Positions 1 through 6,930 of a stretch of 17,369 bases of DNA are shown here, in pieces; position 1 is the first letter of the stretch, and every line of letters starts with the position of its first letter. This stretch comes from a candidate division CSSED10-310 bacterium. Its GTDB lineage: Bacteria > CSSED10-310 > JAFGDC01. Made by a program: the position numbers and the translations under genes. The notes under the pieces are model-generated. The model worked only from the letters and a program-made list of their open reading frames with translations. It had not been told where the DNA came from and did no database searches. The stretch lies in the NCBI GenBank assembly GCA_016932295.1, contig JAFGDC010000210.1, forward strand, positions 1-17,369, written 5' to 3'.

Positions 1-1254
1 CCCATCGCGGTGACAGCCATGGGAGCACCGGTGACAGGCATCAGCGCCGTACTGACCACCGATGATCCCTATATCACCGTGCTGCATGACTCGGTGACGC
101 TGCCGGATCTGCTGTCAGGAGAGACCGCATGGTGCCTGGGTGATGGGTTCCGTCTGGAAGCCGATCCTGCCACCCCGGAACAGCATAGTGCGGAGATGCA
201 TCTCCATTTCGATGCCGACCAGGACCTGTGCTGCGCAGATGACGTCTTCTCCATTACCGTGCAGAGCTTTCTGGAACTCTGCCCGGCGTTTATCGAGAAG
301 TTCAACGTCGATCCCGAATGGGACATAGAAAATTCCATTCCCGGCGGTTGGGAATTCGGCGAACCAATGTCCGGTCCGATGTCTGCGTACACCGGCATCT
401 ACGTGTACGGAACCAACCTCGCCGGCAACTACCCGGACAACGGCCTGTTCACGCTGACCTCAACCAGCTTCGATTGCACCTTTCTCACGGACTCGGAACT
501 GCACATCTACCGCTGGCTGGCGAATGAGCACGATTTCGATGAAGCATTCATACGTCTCAGCACCAACGGCACCAGTTGGACGACTCTGTGGTCCGGGTAT
601 ACCCAGGATCCCGGCTGGACCGAACTGGTGTATGATGTCGCGGGTATGGTGGACGGCGAGGATTCCGTGTTCTTGCAGTTCCAGCTTGAAAGCGATTACA
701 CCATCAACCTGCCGGGTTTCTATATTGACGATGTGTTCTTCTGCGGCAGCTACAACGGACCGATGCTCCCCACCTTCATTCCATCGCCCACGCCATCTTG
801 GACGCCAACCATGACCCCCACCATCACCACCACTCCGGGTCCGAGCGCTACCCCCACGATCACCCCCACGCCTTCCTCAACCACTCCCAGTCCCACACCG
901 GCCGGCAATGAATTCACCATCGACCTGTTGATGAACGACGACCTGTTCGAGACCGGTGAACCATTTCTGCTGGTCTTTGAAGCCCGTTGTTTTTGCCCGC
1001 ATTTGATCCTGAACAGGTACATAGTGTTGGATGTCTATGGAACGTATTTCTTCTGGCCCCGCTGGCGGCAAACGGAGGACTATGATCGACAGATCTACGA
1101 TTTCGGAGATCATCGGTACGATACGATCCTCACGTTCACATGGCCGCCGGAAGCGGGAGAAGCTGATGACTTGTTTTTCCACGCCGGATGCCTGGATGCG
1201 GTCAGCGGAGCGCTGGTCGGTAATGTCGTGTCGATTTCTTTCGGCTACCGGTAA
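1..1254 (+). CDS. Secreted multidomain protein, C-terminal part (jelly-roll + Pro/Thr linker + C-terminal domain)
   Basis: The frame is open to the left edge (codons at 1-9 precede the first GTG at 10), so the N-terminus and any catalytic domain are missing. What remains is 417 residues. Residues 1-100 resemble the Ig-like segment that follows the catalytic domain in gingipain-type (C25) and other secreted peptidases (TDDPYITV, then a stretch of alternating beta-strands). Residues about 100-250 look like a MAM/jelly-roll module: SAYTGIYVYGTNLAGNY, the strand rich in 'WTTLWSGYTQDPGWTEL', and the closing FYIDDVFFCG. Residues 257-300 are a Pro/Thr/Ser linker. Residues 302-417 are a beta-rich C-terminal domain with GEPF and LDVYGTYFFWPRW, related to the end of the next protein. 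The next gene starts 51 bp downstream with no visible terminator, so co-transcription is likely. Secretion and surface location are inferred. The identity of the missing N-terminal domain cannot be told. Confidence 0.8.
   Translation, partial: PIAVTAMGAPVTGISAVLTTDDPYITVLHDSVTLPDLLSGETAWCLGDGFRLEADPATPEQHSAEMHLHFDADQDLCCADDVFSITVQSFLELCPAFIEKFNVDPEWDIENSIPGGWEFGEPMSGPMSAYTGIYVYGTNLAGNYPDNGLFTLTSTSFDCTFLTDSELHIYRWLANEHDFDEAFIRLSTNGTSWTTLWSGYTQDPGWTELVYDVAGMVDGEDSVFLQFQLESDYTINLPGFYIDDVFFCGSYNGPMLPTFIPSPTPSWTPTMTPTITTTPGPSATPTITPTPSSTTPSPTPAGNEFTIDLLMNDDLFETGEPFLLVFEARCFCPHLILNRYIVLDVYGTYFFWPRWRQTEDYDRQIYDFGDHRYDTILTFTWPPEAGEADDLFFHAGCLDAVSGALVGNVVSISFGYR
769..900 (+). repeat. Low-complexity Pro/Thr/Ser-coding linker
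   Basis: This is a run of PT, PS and TP dipeptides (for example TPTITTTPGPSATPT) between the jelly-roll and the C-terminal domain of the first protein. It is a flexible, possibly O-glycosylated spacer of the kind seen in secreted multimodular proteins. The low complexity at DNA level makes it a candidate for recombination with the similar linker at 4240-4407. Confidence 0.7.
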
Positions 1255-1305
1255 CGGTCAGGAACGTCACGAAGGAATCACAACCGAAACGAGGGGTGTG
1301 TGAGG

Positions 1306-4300
1306 ATGTTGAGAAAAATAGTTTCTGTGGGTTTTTTATGTCTGCTGGCGATGCACAGCCAGGCGGACGTCATGATCGAAAGCTTCGAGGATCCCAGCCA
1401 GCAATGGCGTTTTTCCAGTTTTCCCGGTGAAGACCTGCAACCCAACTCGTACGGTTATTCGAGCAGCTACTCCGCCGATGGCGTGTATTCCATCCGGCTC
1501 TACGGTAATACATGGAAAGTGGAGGACATCAGCGACTACGGCATCCAGATTTACGAAGACACGGTCTGGCAGGTCTCGGTTTACACACCAGGTATCGCCA
1601 GCATACAGGCGTTCGGACTCACCGACGGGGAGTTCACCATGCGGTATGTCCTGGGGTGCGAAGGAGTTCCCCCATCCGCCGAGTATTGGTCCACCACGTA
1701 CGCCGGCTGGAAAAACAGCGGTTACCAGTTCGCCTCTTACAAACTGCCGGTGGGAAGAGACTGGTTCGACCGGTATGACAGCGGAGAACCGGTGGCGATA
1801 TCCGGGCTGCTCTTCATCAACGATCAGGACGGCAGCAGCGGATCCGTGTATTTCGACAGGGTCATGGACATCACCGATTCGGAACCGATTTCACCGCTGG
1901 TGGAAGCGGGGGATGATTTCAGTGCCGGAGTGGGTCAGACCTGCGCATTCGAAGCGATGGTGATCGATCCGGACAGCGTTTCCCACGATCTTATCTGGGA
2001 TTTTGGTGACGGGATCACTGCGGATGGGCTCACCGCCATGCATGCCTTCACCTCGGCGGGCAGGTACAAGGTTCTCTTCTGCGCCACCGATGAATCCGGG
2101 CGCTGGGATTGCGACAGCCTCGTGGTGGATGTCGGGATCCCCCAACCGGAACAGATACTCTCCGTCCTGTTCGGCGGTGACGTGATGCTGGCGCGACGGT
2201 TTGAAGATGCCGACGGCAACGGAATCCCCGGCGACAATGACGGTTCCCTCATTCTTCCCGGTGACCAGGGGGCGGGAGCCGCTGATATTGGCGCTCCCAC
2301 AAGACGGGCTTTCGCCGATTACCGCATGGTGAATTTAGAAACACCCCTCACCAACCAGGGATCCCCCCATCCGACCAAAACGTACGTTTTTCGAAGCAGG
2401 CCCGATGCAGTCGCCGGTATCACCGAGAATGGCACGGCCCTGGTCAATCTGGCCAACAACCATGCATTGGACTACAGCCTGCAGGGTCTTAGCCAGACGC
2501 TACAGGTGTTGGCCAATCCCCTCGCCTACAGTCCGTTCGCACGAAATTACGCGGTCGACGTCGTGGGTGCCGATCTCGATCAGTACCGTGCGGAACGACC
2601 TGCCACCCTTTCCCGTAACGGCATGCGGCTGGCCGTATATGGCATGAACTCTGTCCTGGGCAAACCCGACAACCAGCAGCCGTTTCTCGATGCCGGACAT
2701 GATAAAGACGGCACCCTGCTGCTCGATCAGTACAACGTGCGACGCTGTCAGGCCATGGCAAATGACATGGGCGACATCCAGGTGGCCATGTTCCACTCCG
2801 GCAACGAATACATGACCGATCCATCGAGCTACTGCCTTGAACAATCGCGATTGGCCATTTCCCTGGGCGCTGACCTGGTAATCGCCGGCCATCCACACAT
2901 CAACCAGGCATTGGAGTTGAGAGATGGTGGTTTGATCGCTTATAGCATGGGTAATTTCATTTTCGATCAGAAATACAGCATCACCAAGGACTCGTTCATG
3001 CTGGAAAGCAAACTGGACCGCGACGGGTTTCAGGCCGCATCGGTGCTGCCGATCTTCATAGAGGAATATGTCCCGAAATTCGTCCACGGCTGCGTGGGAC
3101 AATCTATCCTCAGCGGCCTGATGCATCTGTCAAGTGCATATGACACCATCATTTTACCCGTCGGTGACCGTGGCATCATCGTGCCTGATCCGGACCTGCT
3201 TGACATCACCGGCACCCCCCAATCGGTGCTCATGGACGTTTCCTGGCAGAGCGGTGTCAGCGGGTACGTCTCGCAGATCATAGAACTTGCTCCTGATCAG
3301 CACCTCGTCTCGGTGGATGGCATTCTCGGAGGACCACCTCAGGTAAGCCTCCTGGCGGGTCGCGACCTGCTCAAGTTCGGAAGCTTCGAGGATTGCGACC
3401 TTGACAACCAGGTTGATGAGGGAACCGGTTGGGAGCTGGATGATGGTTGGAGTGAAATCATCTCGCAATTCGAACCATTCGACGGGATCCGCTGCCTCCG
3501 GCTCAGGCGCGCTGATTCGCATTCAGGTGATGCCCATGTGGAAACACGGGAACGGATCGCGATTCAACACTCGGGTATCTACTCCGTAAGTGGCTGGGTG
3601 CGCCTGGTGGACGCCAACAATGCAACCCTCAAGATCAAGTGGATGTTGTATCCGTACGATTCCGCCAGTGGCTGGGACTATGAAGACACCCTGTTCGGTC
3701 CGGTTGACGGCACCACTGGATGGTACTATTTCCAGGCGTTCACGGAAGCGCCGACGTACCTGGATTACGCCAAACTGGTGCTCACGGTCTCTCCCCCTTC
3801 CGGCGGTCCGGAATACAGCCACGTGTATTTCGACAACCTGCGATTGGTGGAATGGGAGACAACGGTCAGTCCGCAACCACCGATTCATTTCCCCACCGCC
3901 TGCGGCCTGAGCTTCATTGCATTGCAGACGAACAGCAACAGTGATCCGACCTTGCAATTCACCACCGCCACCATCGCGGCGCCTGATGCCGATGAGGACG
4001 GCCTGTTTGATTTTCTCGAGGACGTCAACCGTAATGGAGTACGGGACTACGGGGAAAGTGACCCCTTCGGAGAAGATTCCGACAACGACGGGCTCGACGA
4101 TTGGGAAGAGTGGAATTTCGGCGCTGACGGACATGTCACGGCACTGCATGCCATCGATTCCGACGGGGACCTGTTCACCGATCAACAGGAGTTCGAGGGT
4201 GGCACCAGTCCGAACGATCCGGAATCGTTCCCGCCCTGGCCGACGCCGACCTTCACACCGACACCCAGCCCCACAGCCACATCCACCATGACGCCGACCA

Positions 4301-4770
4301 CCACCGCTTCACCGACGGTGACACCAACGCCAACCGACACACCGGAGACCACCGCCTCGCCTGCCTGGTCGCCGTCGCCTTCCCCTACGCCGGATCCAGC
4401 CGCCCCGATACGCCTGAACCTGTTGATAAGCGCAACCCACACGCATTCCGGAGAGCCATTCTGGCTGATGCTCGCCACCAATAACACCGGTCCCGCCCAA
4501 AACCTCGATCTGTATGTGCTGCTGGAAGTCTTCGGCACCTATTTCTCTTTCCCCTCATGGTTGCCCATGGAGGAAGGGCTCGATCACCTGGCGGTGTTCC
4601 TTCCCGCCCACGGGCAGGAAATCCTTCCCGTCATCGATGAATTCACCATGCCGCCCGTCACCGATGCCGGACCATTCTTCTTCTATGCCGCCATGTTTGA
4701 GAGCGGGCAACTGGATGTGCCCTACATGGAGAGCAATCTCGCCATGCTGGAATTCTGGCTGGCGGAATAG
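1306..4770 (+). CDS. Exported CapA-type metallophosphatase fused to PKD, TSP3-like and C-terminal domains
   Basis: The chosen ATG at 1306 has GAGGGG nine bases upstream; a GTG at 1300 is in frame but sits too close to it. The product is 1154 aa. Residues 1-20 are a Sec signal peptide (MLRKIVSVGFLCLLAMHSQA). Residues about 25-195 form a carbohydrate-binding-like beta domain. Residues about 205-280 are a PKD domain (WDFGDG at 231-236). Residues about 286-560 match the CapA/PgsA poly-gamma-glutamate-capsule family of calcineurin-like phosphatases: GGDVML (Asp292), VNLETP (Asn343, Glu345), NNH (384-386), FHSGNEY (His497), AGHPH (His529, His531) and SMGNF (Asn550). After it come a second jelly-roll (about 690-855), thrombospondin-type-3-like Asp-rich loops (894-975), a Pro/Thr linker (979-1034) and a C-terminal domain (1035-1154). 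All expected metal-binding residues seem present, so it is probably an active exported phosphoesterase. Substrate unknown. CapA proteins are usually far shorter and membrane-anchored. Confidence 0.88.
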   Translation: MLRKIVSVGFLCLLAMHSQADVMIESFEDPSQQWRFSSFPGEDLQPNSYGYSSSYSADGVYSIRLYGNTWKVEDISDYGIQIYEDTVWQVSVYTPGIASIQAFGLTDGEFTMRYVLGCEGVPPSAEYWSTTYAGWKNSGYQFASYKLPVGRDWFDRYDSGEPVAISGLLFINDQDGSSGSVYFDRVMDITDSEPISPLVEAGDDFSAGVGQTCAFEAMVIDPDSVSHDLIWDFGDGITADGLTAMHAFTSAGRYKVLFCATDESGRWDCDSLVVDVGIPQPEQILSVLFGGDVMLARRFEDADGNGIPGDNDGSLILPGDQGAGAADIGAPTRRAFADYRMVNLETPLTNQGSPHPTKTYVFRSRPDAVAGITENGTALVNLANNHALDYSLQGLSQTLQVLANPLAYSPFARNYAVDVVGADLDQYRAERPATLSRNGMRLAVYGMNSVLGKPDNQQPFLDAGHDKDGTLLLDQYNVRRCQAMANDMGDIQVAMFHSGNEYMTDPSSYCLEQSRLAISLGADLVIAGHPHINQALELRDGGLIAYSMGNFIFDQKYSITKDSFMLESKLDRDGFQAASVLPIFIEEYVPKFVHGCVGQSILSGLMHLSSAYDTIILPVGDRGIIVPDPDLLDITGTPQSVLMDVSWQSGVSGYVSQIIELAPDQHLVSVDGILGGPPQVSLLAGRDLLKFGSFEDCDLDNQVDEGTGWELDDGWSEIISQFEPFDGIRCLRLRRADSHSGDAHVETRERIAIQHSGIYSVSGWVRLVDANNATLKIKWMLYPYDSASGWDYEDTLFGPVDGTTGWYYFQAFTEAPTYLDYAKLVLTVSPPSGGPEYSHVYFDNLRLVEWETTVSPQPPIHFPTACGLSFIALQTNSNSDPTLQFTTATIAAPDADEDGLFDFLEDVNRNGVRDYGESDPFGEDSDNDGLDDWEEWNFGADGHVTALHAIDSDGDLFTDQQEFEGGTSPNDPESFPPWPTPTFTPTPSPTATSTMTPTTTASPTVTPTPTDTPETTASPAWSPSPSPTPDPAAPIRLNLLISATHTHSGEPFWLMLATNNTGPAQNLDLYVLLEVFGTYFSFPSWLPMEEGLDHLAVFLPAHGQEILPVIDEFTMPPVTDAGPFFFYAAMFESGQLDVPYMESNLAMLEFWLAE
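4240..4407 (+). repeat. Low-complexity Pro/Thr/Ser-coding linker
   Basis: This second Pro/Thr-rich spacer (TPTFTPTPSPTATSTMTPT and onward) lies between the TSP3-like loops and the C-terminal domain of the CapA fusion. It is similar in composition and relative position to the linker at 769-900. Confidence 0.7.
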
Positions 4771-4895
4771 CGGCGGAGAACCAGGTCAGAGCGTCCGACC
4801 CGCGGTCAGGTGAGACAGCGACCCGCTCGAATCCGGAACCGGCCGGACAGGTGCCATGGACAATCCGCACATATGAAGTGCAGGCAACATCCACA

Positions 4896-4914
4896 GTTGG
4901 AAACGTCTTCCAAC
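4896..4914. terminator. Hairpin in the gap between convergent genes
   Basis: GTTGGAA at 4896-4902 and TTCCAAC at 4908-4914 form a perfect 7-bp stem with a 5-nt loop. It lies in the 211-bp gap (4771-4981) between the CapA fusion and the convergent pspA gene, where a bidirectional terminator would be expected. No T-run follows on either strand, so it is not a standard intrinsic terminator. Nothing else was recognised in this gap. Confidence 0.3.
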
Positions 4915-4981
4915 CGGCCGGAAGGTACGATTATCCCTGCGTCATCGATAGCCGCCTGTTGATATCTCTAAAAGGGGAGCC

Positions 4982-5794
4982 TCAGAGCAGTTCGTCCTTC
5001 AATTCATCGAGTGGATCCCTGTCGCCGGGGACGGAACCTCCATCAACGGACGGCTCGGCTTCCTCATCCTGTTCCGGTTCGGTTGCCGCCGGCAGCAACC
5101 CCATCCTGGCCTTGAGTTCCAGGAGCGGATCATTGCCGTCAAGAGTGGCGCCGGCGATGGCCCGGTCGATATCATCGTCCACCGAGGTCTCGATGCTGAC
5201 CACTTCACCATAGGCGGCAGCCAACGTTTCATCTTCCTCGACCTTGTTCTTCATTTTCTCGAGCATGGCGAGGGTGCCGGAGGAGTCGATCTGAGCCAGT
5301 TGTCGATTTATCTTTTTCAAGGCGCCGGCGGTTTTCGCCCTGGCTTTCAGCGTGATCAGGTCATTCTCGTAGCGGGAGATAGTGGTCTTGAGCTTATTGA
5401 CTTGCGATTGCAGGCCTTCAGCCAGCGTCTCCTGCTGCTTGAATTCACTTACCAACTGTTGCGCGCGCTTGCTCCTTGTTTCTTTCTTCACCAGCGCTTC
5501 CCGCGCCAACCGCTCAGCCTCACCCGCATCCATCTGGCCACTCTGCGCCCGCTGCAGAAGCAGCATGGCCTTGCGTTCATACTCCTCCGCCGCGCCTTTG
5601 CTGCTCTCAAACTCACGGCGCATCCTGGTGGCGATAGCCTTGACCTCGGCAAGACTCTCCAGAGAAGACTGCAGATCCTTCTTGAGATCCCTGATACCCT
5701 GTTCGGTGAGCTTGATGGGATCCTCGAACTTGTCGACCACCGAATGAGCTTCTGATTGACCTATCTTGAACAGACGGGAAAAAATGCTTGCCAT
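4982..5794 (-). CDS. pspA: PspA/IM30 family membrane-stress protein
   Basis: PspA-type proteins form ESCRT-III-like helical polymers on the inner face of the cytoplasmic membrane and protect it under stress. The 270-aa product has the family layout: an N-terminal amphipathic segment (MASIFSRLFKIGQSEAHSVVDKFEDP), a long coiled-coil hairpin over about residues 25-190, and a Glu/Lys/Arg/Ala-rich composition throughout. The usual length is about 220-230 aa. The extra 40 residues are an acidic tail (EPEQDEEAEPSVDG) ending in DPLDELKDELL. This tail echoes DPLLELK at residues 222-228, so the tail may be a duplicated short motif. The start at 5794 has AAGGAG seven bases upstream. The YbjN-like gene ends 13 bp before the start, so the two form an operon. 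No PspF-like regulator or clear sigma-54 site is visible nearby. Confidence 0.9.
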   Translation of the reverse strand: MASIFSRLFKIGQSEAHSVVDKFEDPIKLTEQGIRDLKKDLQSSLESLAEVKAIATRMRREFESSKGAAEEYERKAMLLLQRAQSGQMDAGEAERLAREALVKKETRSKRAQQLVSEFKQQETLAEGLQSQVNKLKTTISRYENDLITLKARAKTAGALKKINRQLAQIDSSGTLAMLEKMKNKVEEDETLAAAYGEVVSIETSVDDDIDRAIAGATLDGNDPLLELKARMGLLPAATEPEQDEEAEPSVDGGSVPGDRDPLDELKDELL

Positions 5795-5807
5795 CGTCAG
5801 CTCCTTT

Positions 5808-6203
5808 CTACATACCCGCGAGGTGCAGCAATTCCGTAGCGTTTTCAGCGAGAGCCAGGCTCAATGCATTGATACTGCTTTCCAGCTCCGATTGGTCCAT
5901 GGTATGCAATTCCAGCGTGTCACGGAAAAAAACCATGGACGCATCCTCGTTGAGCACAAAAGCGCCGTGCACCAATTCGCGGTTCATCTGGAGCAGGCGG
6001 CGGAAGAGCACGGCGTTGTCACCGGCCACGGCCATGATCGGTTGTTCGATGATGATCAACGGATCCTCGATATCGACAATCATGTTGGCGATGCCACGCT
6101 CCTCGTTGCTCACCACAAGTAATTCTTCGGCCGGAACCTCCTTTTCGATACCCAGGCCGAGATCCGAGACAATACTTTTCAGTCTCGAGAAGAGTTGACT
6201 CAT
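5808..6203 (-). CDS. YbjN-like small acidic protein, in operon with pspA
   Basis: The start at 6203 has AAGGAGG five bases upstream. Longer in-frame starts up to 6254 lack such a site, so they are not used. The product is 131 aa with no signal peptide or membrane segment. It begins MSQLFSRLKSIVSDLG, an amphipathic stretch loosely resembling the start of PspA. An alternating beta/alpha core follows: strands around MIVDIEDPLIIIEQPIMAV, then LFRRLLQMNRELVHGAFVLNEDASMVFFRDTLEL and a final helix SSINALSLALAENATELLHL. This order matches the YbjN / type-III-secretion-chaperone-like fold, which is often encoded beside pspA in uncultured bacteria. Its stop lies 13 bp before pspA. A role as partner or regulator of PspA is inferred from that linkage. 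The family assignment is from fold pattern and context, not from strict motifs. Confidence 0.65.
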   Translation of the reverse strand: MSQLFSRLKSIVSDLGLGIEKEVPAEELLVVSNEERGIANMIVDIEDPLIIIEQPIMAVAGDNAVLFRRLLQMNRELVHGAFVLNEDASMVFFRDTLELHTMDQSELESSINALSLALAENATELLHLAGM

Positions 6204-6254
6204 GAAAACCTCCTTGCAGTTATGAACTCCATGGCCACCCTGATGCATAATCAC

Positions 6255-6826
6255 CCGCCGGAACTCCGCCCACTCCCAACCATCGGGCCGCTGGTATCGG
6301 CCGGAAAAGGCGTTCTTAATCCTTCATACCCGGTCCTCCAACGGCGCACACATTGCATCGCCCGAAATCGGACCGTGGCTCCCGGCGCTCTCTTACTGTA
6401 GCCCAACCGGAACCGTCGATCAAGGAACCACTAACCCAGCATCCACTGCCCGTGATGTAGAGAAGCGCCATGCTGGCCTGGTGAACGCATTTCAGGGGCA
6501 AGAGCGACGATTCGACTTGGCTGAAGAACGGGAATAATCGTTGCAAGGCATTAAATGCCAGCGCTTTGCAGCGAAAAGTATAGGAATCCGGGTACGACCC
6601 CAACGTAAAGAGATGTGGTACACTCGTCAGTTTCGCACCGTGCGGCGTGCCACAAAGATGGTGAACGGTTAATCGAGAGTTCCCTGGTATCCCAGGCCCT
6701 AGCATTTCTGGCGGTGGATTATGGGACCGGACGTTCGTTCCCCCTATGCAGCCTTCAGGCAACCAGTCAACCAGGGTTCCTTTGGTAATATCTATAGACA
6801 GTTAAAACCATTTTCCGAGGATGTGA
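6255..6826. other. About 570 bp without a convincing gene; lower GC; many inverted repeats (possible structured RNA)
   Basis: This stretch separates the divergent pspA operon from the helicase-like gene. Base composition is visibly more AT-rich than the flanks. Compact stems seen: GGCCG/CGGCC (6286-6290/6298-6302), CCAGCAT/ATGCTGG (6436-6442/6470-6476), GGCATT/AATGCC (6547-6559), TGCAA/TTGCA (6542-6546/6565-6569), GGGT/ACCC (6590-6600), TGTGGTAC/GTGCCACA (6614-6621/6647-6654, enclosing CGCAC/GTGCG), and CCTGG/CCAGG (6683-6696). The 8-bp stem has one T-G pair on the + strand, which would be an A-C mismatch on the minus strand, weakly favouring a + strand RNA. A minus-strand frame of 148 codons (6316-6762) exists but lacks a ribosome site and has codon use unlike the neighbours. 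It could be a structured RNA, a decayed element, or ordinary spacer. Confidence 0.35.
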
Positions 6827-6855
6827 TTGCCACTCAAGATGGCATGTGCTATTTT
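6827..6855 (+). promoter_or_regulatory. Candidate sigma-70 promoter for the helicase-like gene
   Basis: TTGCCA (6827-6832; 5 of 6 to TTGACA) is followed by a 17-nt spacer and TATTTT (6850-6855; 4 of 6 to TATAAT). Transcription would start near 6862 and leave a leader of about 70 nt before the ATG at 6931. Confidence 0.45.
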
Positions 6856-6930
6856 ATAGTAATGCCTGTGAACAGTCGCATGGAATCCGCATGACGACTT
6901 CCCCACTCCGTCTCCCCGGGAGGATACAGG

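Noticed and set aside
3523..4185. 220-codon minus-strand frame inside the CapA fusion gene
   Set aside because: It is an antisense shadow of a well-supported gene, with no ribosome site or domain.
6204..6300. Sigma-54 (-24/-12) promoter for the pspA operon
   Set aside because: Sigma-54 control is known for enterobacterial psp, so I looked for TGGCAC-N5-TTGC on the minus strand. No match with correct GG-GC spacing was found.
6316..6762. 148-codon minus-strand open frame in the region between the divergent genes
   Set aside because: It starts at a TTG without a ribosome site, has rare-type codons (ATA, CTA, TTA, CGA) unlike the flanking genes, and overlaps several RNA-like stems. No domain was recognised. 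It is kept as part of the unexplained-region finding, not as a gene.
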